This document shows, in pieces, positions 61,281 through 64,000 of a DNA stretch of 64,000 nucleotides (its first letter is position 1; each line of letters starts with the position of its first letter). Source of the stretch: Bacteroides sp. (GTDB taxonomy: Bacteria; Bacteroidota; Bacteroidia; Bacteroidales; Bacteroidaceae). Both the position numbers and the translations under genes were made by a program. The stretch is from contig JALCME010000012.1 in NCBI GenBank assembly GCA_022648295.1, positions 85,771-149,770 on the forward strand, given 5' to 3'. Under the pieces are notes generated by a model, which searched no databases, was not told the DNA's origin, and saw nothing but the letters and a program-made list of their open reading frames with translations.

Positions 61281-62624
61281 ATGAATGCTGCGTTTTTTTA
61301 TAAATGGGCTATGATTTTGGGCTTGTTATTGGGGCAAATATTGTCTGTTTCGGCTCAGAATAAAGATTTTGATCATGCTCTAAAAGTATATGGACAATTT
61401 GTTGCAGGTCAGGGTGATAGCATTTATGCCGGGCTTACAAAAGAACTCCAGCAAAAACTTTCTCCTGCCATGTTCAACGATACATTCCGTCAGATTGAAA
61501 TGCAGGTTGGAAAATTTCAGTCTAAGGGAGATTGGAAGGCGGATACTGTTCAGGGCGTACCGGTGTATTATTGTGATTTGAAATTTGAGCGCTATAATCT
61601 GCGTTTTTTTGTTGCTTTTAGTGAAGAAGGTTTGATCAATACAATTCGTTTGATGCCTGTTCCTGTAACATCTGCAACAGTTACCTCCCGCGAGTATGAT
61701 AAAACGAAAATGAGGGAATGTGATATTACTGTGGGGGCAGATGGGTTTAAGTTGCCTGGCACTTTGACTCTTCCGTTAGGGCAAAAAAGGGCTCCTGTTG
61801 TAATATTAGTGCAAGGTTCCGGACCAAACGACCGTGATGAAACGTTAGGACCCAATAAACCTTTCATGGATATTGCCTGGGGACTGGCGGAACATGGCAT
61901 TGCCGTAATTCGTTATGATAAGCGGACAAAAGTTTATGGAGCAAATTTTATACCGGAAGGGAGAGCAGCTGATTATGATACGGAAGCGGTAGATGATGCT
62001 GTGGCTGCTGTGGCGTATGCAGAAACTCTTCCAGAGATTGATAAGGACAGTATCTATGTTTTGGGACATAGCCTGGGGGGGACACTTGCCCCCCGTATTG
62101 CTTCTCATGCCAATAGGTTGTTGGCCGGCATTATTATTGTGGCGGGGCTGGCACGTCCTCTTGAAGATGCTGTGGTTGAACAAGTGACATACCTTGCCAC
62201 TTTGACTGATTCTTCCACTGAGGCAAAAGATAAAATTTCCGCAATAAAGAAAGAAGCTGAAAATGTGAAGAAAATAGGAACGGCGGAGTTCGATGATAAC
62301 ATTCCTGCATTATTCAATCTTCCATCTTCGTATTGGATGTTTGCCAATAACTATAAGCCGGTGGATGTGGCAGTTAAACTGACTTTGCCGATCCTTGTTT
62401 TACAAGGTGAACGTGATTATCAGGTGACTATGGAAGATTTTGGTTTATGGCATATGGGACTCTTGCACAATAAAAATGCTTTTTTTAAATCATATCCCAA
62501 GCTTAATCATTTATTACAGGAAGGGATTGGGAAGTCGACTCCAATGGAATATAAGCAGGCTTCTACTGTACCGGATTATGTAATCAGTGATATTGCGACC
62601 TTTATTCACCAAGGCACTCTTTAA
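61281..62624 (+). CDS. Exported alpha/beta hydrolase with N-terminal DUF3887
   Basis: A 447-residue protein: signal peptide 1-25 (SVSAQ), a DUF3887-like domain (about 28-135), and an alpha/beta hydrolase from about 150. The nucleophile Ser is in VLGHSLGG, the acid probably in LQGERDYQV and the His in KLNHLL; the VQGSGPNDRDE loop is the oxyanion region. It is a serine esterase or peptidase of the periplasm with unknown substrate. It starts 25 bases after the SPFH gene. Confidence 0.8.
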   Translation: MNAAFFYKWAMILGLLLGQILSVSAQNKDFDHALKVYGQFVAGQGDSIYAGLTKELQQKLSPAMFNDTFRQIEMQVGKFQSKGDWKADTVQGVPVYYCDLKFERYNLRFFVAFSEEGLINTIRLMPVPVTSATVTSREYDKTKMRECDITVGADGFKLPGTLTLPLGQKRAPVVILVQGSGPNDRDETLGPNKPFMDIAWGLAEHGIAVIRYDKRTKVYGANFIPEGRAADYDTEAVDDAVAAVAYAETLPEIDKDSIYVLGHSLGGTLAPRIASHANRLLAGIIIVAGLARPLEDAVVEQVTYLATLTDSSTEAKDKISAIKKEAENVKKIGTAEFDDNIPALFNLPSSYWMFANNYKPVDVAVKLTLPILVLQGERDYQVTMEDFGLWHMGLLHNKNAFFKSYPKLNHLLQEGIGKSTPMEYKQASTVPDYVISDIATFIHQGTL

Positions 62625-62654
62625 TGTTTAATATTATATTTATTGTTTTGTATA

Positions 62655-62864
62655 GTGGCTAAAAAAGAAGTTTCAACTAAGAGTTTTGTTCTGCGTGTGG
62701 ATGCTGCAACGATGGACGCTATTGAAAAGTGGGCGGCTGATGAGTTTCGTAGCACTAATGGGCAGCTTCAGTGGATTATCACGGAGGCCTTACGTAAAAA
62801 CGGGAGGTTGAATAAATCTAAAAAAGGATCTTCGCCTAAAGCAGAAGATGATGCAGGTAAATAG
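62655..62864 (+). CDS. Arc-like ribbon-helix-helix protein
   Basis: A 69-residue protein starting at GTG (MAKKEVSTKSFVLRVDAATMDAIEKW). The beta strand KSFVLRVD and the helices ATMDAIEKWAADEF and GQLQWIITEALRK make an Arc/MetJ-type RHH fold; the tail is Lys-rich. A TTG at 62643 would add four residues with no support. Such proteins either bind DNA as dimers or, in some SPFH gene sets, accompany the membrane protein; its target is unknown. It starts 30 bases after the hydrolase. Confidence 0.75.
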   Translation: MAKKEVSTKSFVLRVDAATMDAIEKWAADEFRSTNGQLQWIITEALRKNGRLNKSKKGSSPKAEDDAGK

Positions 62865-62890
62865 TTAGTAATTATAAATGAAGGTGGTTT

Positions 62891-63376
62891 ATGTATAACT
62901 TAGGTTTTCATTCGGTTGATAGTCAATTCTCTAATATTCGTATATACCCTTCGCTGATTGACCGGGTCTTGGAAGGAATATCTGTACTTGCCTTTTTGGC
63001 TTTGTGGGGATGTGCTGCGTGGCTATGTCTCCAAACAGAGGATAAGAATGTCATCAAATCAGTGCTGAGTTTGGCTGGCGTGGGGACTATTGGTCAGGTT
63101 GTTCTTGCTGTTGGAGCATATGTTCCTCTTCGGAAAATAAAATTTCCTTTTCGTATTACTGAATATAATGTGTATAAACAATTCTTCTTGGCAAAACGAA
63201 TTTATAGAGTGTTAAGCATTCTCTGCCCGATTATATTTATTCTACAGTTATTTAGTAAAGAAGTCGTTAGAGATCTTGCTCTTTCGGGTTATGGCACGGT
63301 GGCGCATTTTATCGGCATTATTCTGTTCGTATTGCCTTTTTTAGTTTATTATATCTTGGCATTCCGGTATCGTTAA
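62891..63376 (+). CDS. Four-helix integral membrane protein of unknown function
   Basis: A 161-residue protein. Hydrophobic segments lie at about 27-47, 60-78, 105-122 and 135-156; between the second and third is the loop PLRKIKFPFRITEYNVYKQF. There is no signal peptide. I do not recognise a named domain. It starts 26 bases after the RHH gene and is the last of the SPFH gene run. Confidence 0.65.
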   Translation: MYNLGFHSVDSQFSNIRIYPSLIDRVLEGISVLAFLALWGCAAWLCLQTEDKNVIKSVLSLAGVGTIGQVVLAVGAYVPLRKIKFPFRITEYNVYKQFFLAKRIYRVLSILCPIIFILQLFSKEVVRDLALSGYGTVAHFIGIILFVLPFLVYYILAFRYR

Positions 63377-63471
63377 TAGCGTCCAGTACCTAAATATCGT
63401 TATTGAGGACTGCTAAAATACCTCTTTTTAGGGATTGTGCACGTCCTTTCTGTGCTCTATCTTTGCAACAT

Positions 63472-63585
63472 CAAGTTTTAATGAATTAGTTAGTCATAAT
63501 TACGTAACCACTTTTGTTAAGAGAAAAAGATTCCCCGTTTATTTCCGATGTGAATCGGGACAAATGGGGAATCTTTATATTTGTT
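63472..63585 (+). ncRNA. Candidate small RNA
   Basis: A TATCTTTG box (63458-63465) is followed at a normal distance by a non-coding stretch and then the hairpin below with a T-rich tail. Every ATG in the stretch meets a stop within a few codons. The predicted RNA is about 110 nt. It could equally be a leftover promoter plus a terminator of the upstream genes. Confidence 0.3.
63524..63582 (+). terminator. Long imperfect hairpin after the SPFH gene run
   Basis: AAAGATTCCCC pairs with GGGGAATCTTT, with an inner CCGAT/ATCGG stem, and TATATTTG follows. It is about 150 bases after the last stop codon. Confidence 0.6.
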
Positions 63586-63893
63586 ATGTTAGACTGTAAG
63601 ATAAGGTTTGTTATCAGTAAGGGTTCATCCGTAACTCTCAGTGTTTATGCATGTAGTTTCCCTAAACAAGAGAACTTCATATCTACTTCTCCTTTTGAGC
63701 AGTGTCCTTGATTGCTTGCCCTCACCATTAATCCTTTCTGATATTGATATATAAAGTGTCTGATATATAGGAAAGAGAAACGAGTATATGGTTACTTTTA
63801 TTCAAAGAACTTTATCTTTTTCTATTTTTGACAGTGACATTTCTTCGGCCTGCATATGTGTGCCCGCCGGTTTACAGTTGCAGGGTTGACGCA
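63586..63893. other. Intergenic stretch, nothing identified
   Basis: About 300 bases with no promoter box, repeat or coding frame I can support. Confidence 0.5.
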
Positions 63894-64000
63894 TTAAAAA
63901 TATTTCATAGATAAAAGTTCACAAAGTAGCTCTTCGTCCCATCCTGCAGCTTTTCTTTTTGCTTTGATACTCCCTTTTCTTGGGTTCTTTTTTATAAGCA
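63894..64000 (-). CDS. 3' end of an unidentified gene
   Basis: On the - strand one frame stays open from the window edge to a TAA at 63894-63896. Its last residues are KAAGWDEELLCELLSMKYF, with a basic stretch before (PRKGSIKAKRK). Codon use is plausible, but 34 residues are too few to name a family. It faces the SPFH gene run. Confidence 0.4.
   Translation of the reverse strand, partial: LIKKNPRKGSIKAKRKAAGWDEELLCELLSMKYF

Overview
The window is chromosomal DNA from a member of the Bacteroidales, almost certainly the genus Bacteroides; I cannot name the species from sequence alone. The grounds are a SusC/SusD pair with a hybrid two-component regulator, several Bacteroidetes-type -7 boxes (TAnnTTTG) ahead of genes, weak or absent Shine-Dalgarno sequences, surface-lipoprotein signals, and housekeeping blocks typical of gut Bacteroides (rprXY beside an EF-G paralogue, class II ribonucleotide reductase, DPE2-like amylomaltase).

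Bases 1-6.7 kb hold carbohydrate genes that fit side-chain trimming of rhamnogalacturonan or arabinogalactan: the end of a DUF2264 gene, a BNR_4 beta-propeller protein and a GH105 hydrolase on the + strand, then a GH35 beta-galactosidase (- strand) and an exported YhcH-family protein. From 6.8 to 16 kb come a C26-M19 peptidase fusion, an EF-G2-like factor whose switch II histidine is missing, the RprX/RprY-like two-component pair, a small membrane protein, a MarR regulator, the rpsF-rpsR-rplI operon and an Ala-rich lipoprotein. From 16.4 to 24 kb are an acyl-CoA ligase, mtaB, a lauroyl-type acyltransferase overlapping a GT2 glycosyltransferase, mgsA, a lytic transglycosylase and folB.

From 24 to 44 kb are malQ and nrdJ with a 21-bp inverted repeat and a LacI-like operator between them, a nitroreductase and dnaA converging on one shared terminator, an amidase-MCE pair, a BASS-type transporter, a GtrB/GtrA/GT39 lipid-linked sugar module, an HD protein, an LptD-like protein, ung and asnA. 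A tRNA-Arg(CCG) at 44.4 kb is followed by a frameshifted tyrosine-integrase remnant.

Directly after that remnant, 45.2-60.1 kb is a compact homogalacturonan utilisation locus: PL1 pectate lyase, CE8 pectin methylesterase, SusC, SusD, a surface lipoprotein with Fn3-like and beta-helix regions, and a convergent hybrid two-component regulator. The methylesterase would unmask galacturonate, the lyase would cut it, SusCD would import the oligosaccharides and the regulator would sense a product. The window ends with an SPFH protein, an alpha/beta hydrolase, a ribbon-helix-helix protein, a membrane protein, a possible small RNA and the 3' end of an unknown - strand gene.

The least explained structures are three intergenic clusters of degenerate 21-22 bp tandem repeats with unrelated sequences but the same period, the terminator palindrome that encodes the same C-terminal tetrapeptide on both strands (nitroreductase/dnaA), and the inverted repeat ahead of malQ. 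I found no CRISPR array, rRNA, intact insertion sequence or clearly new multi-gene system.
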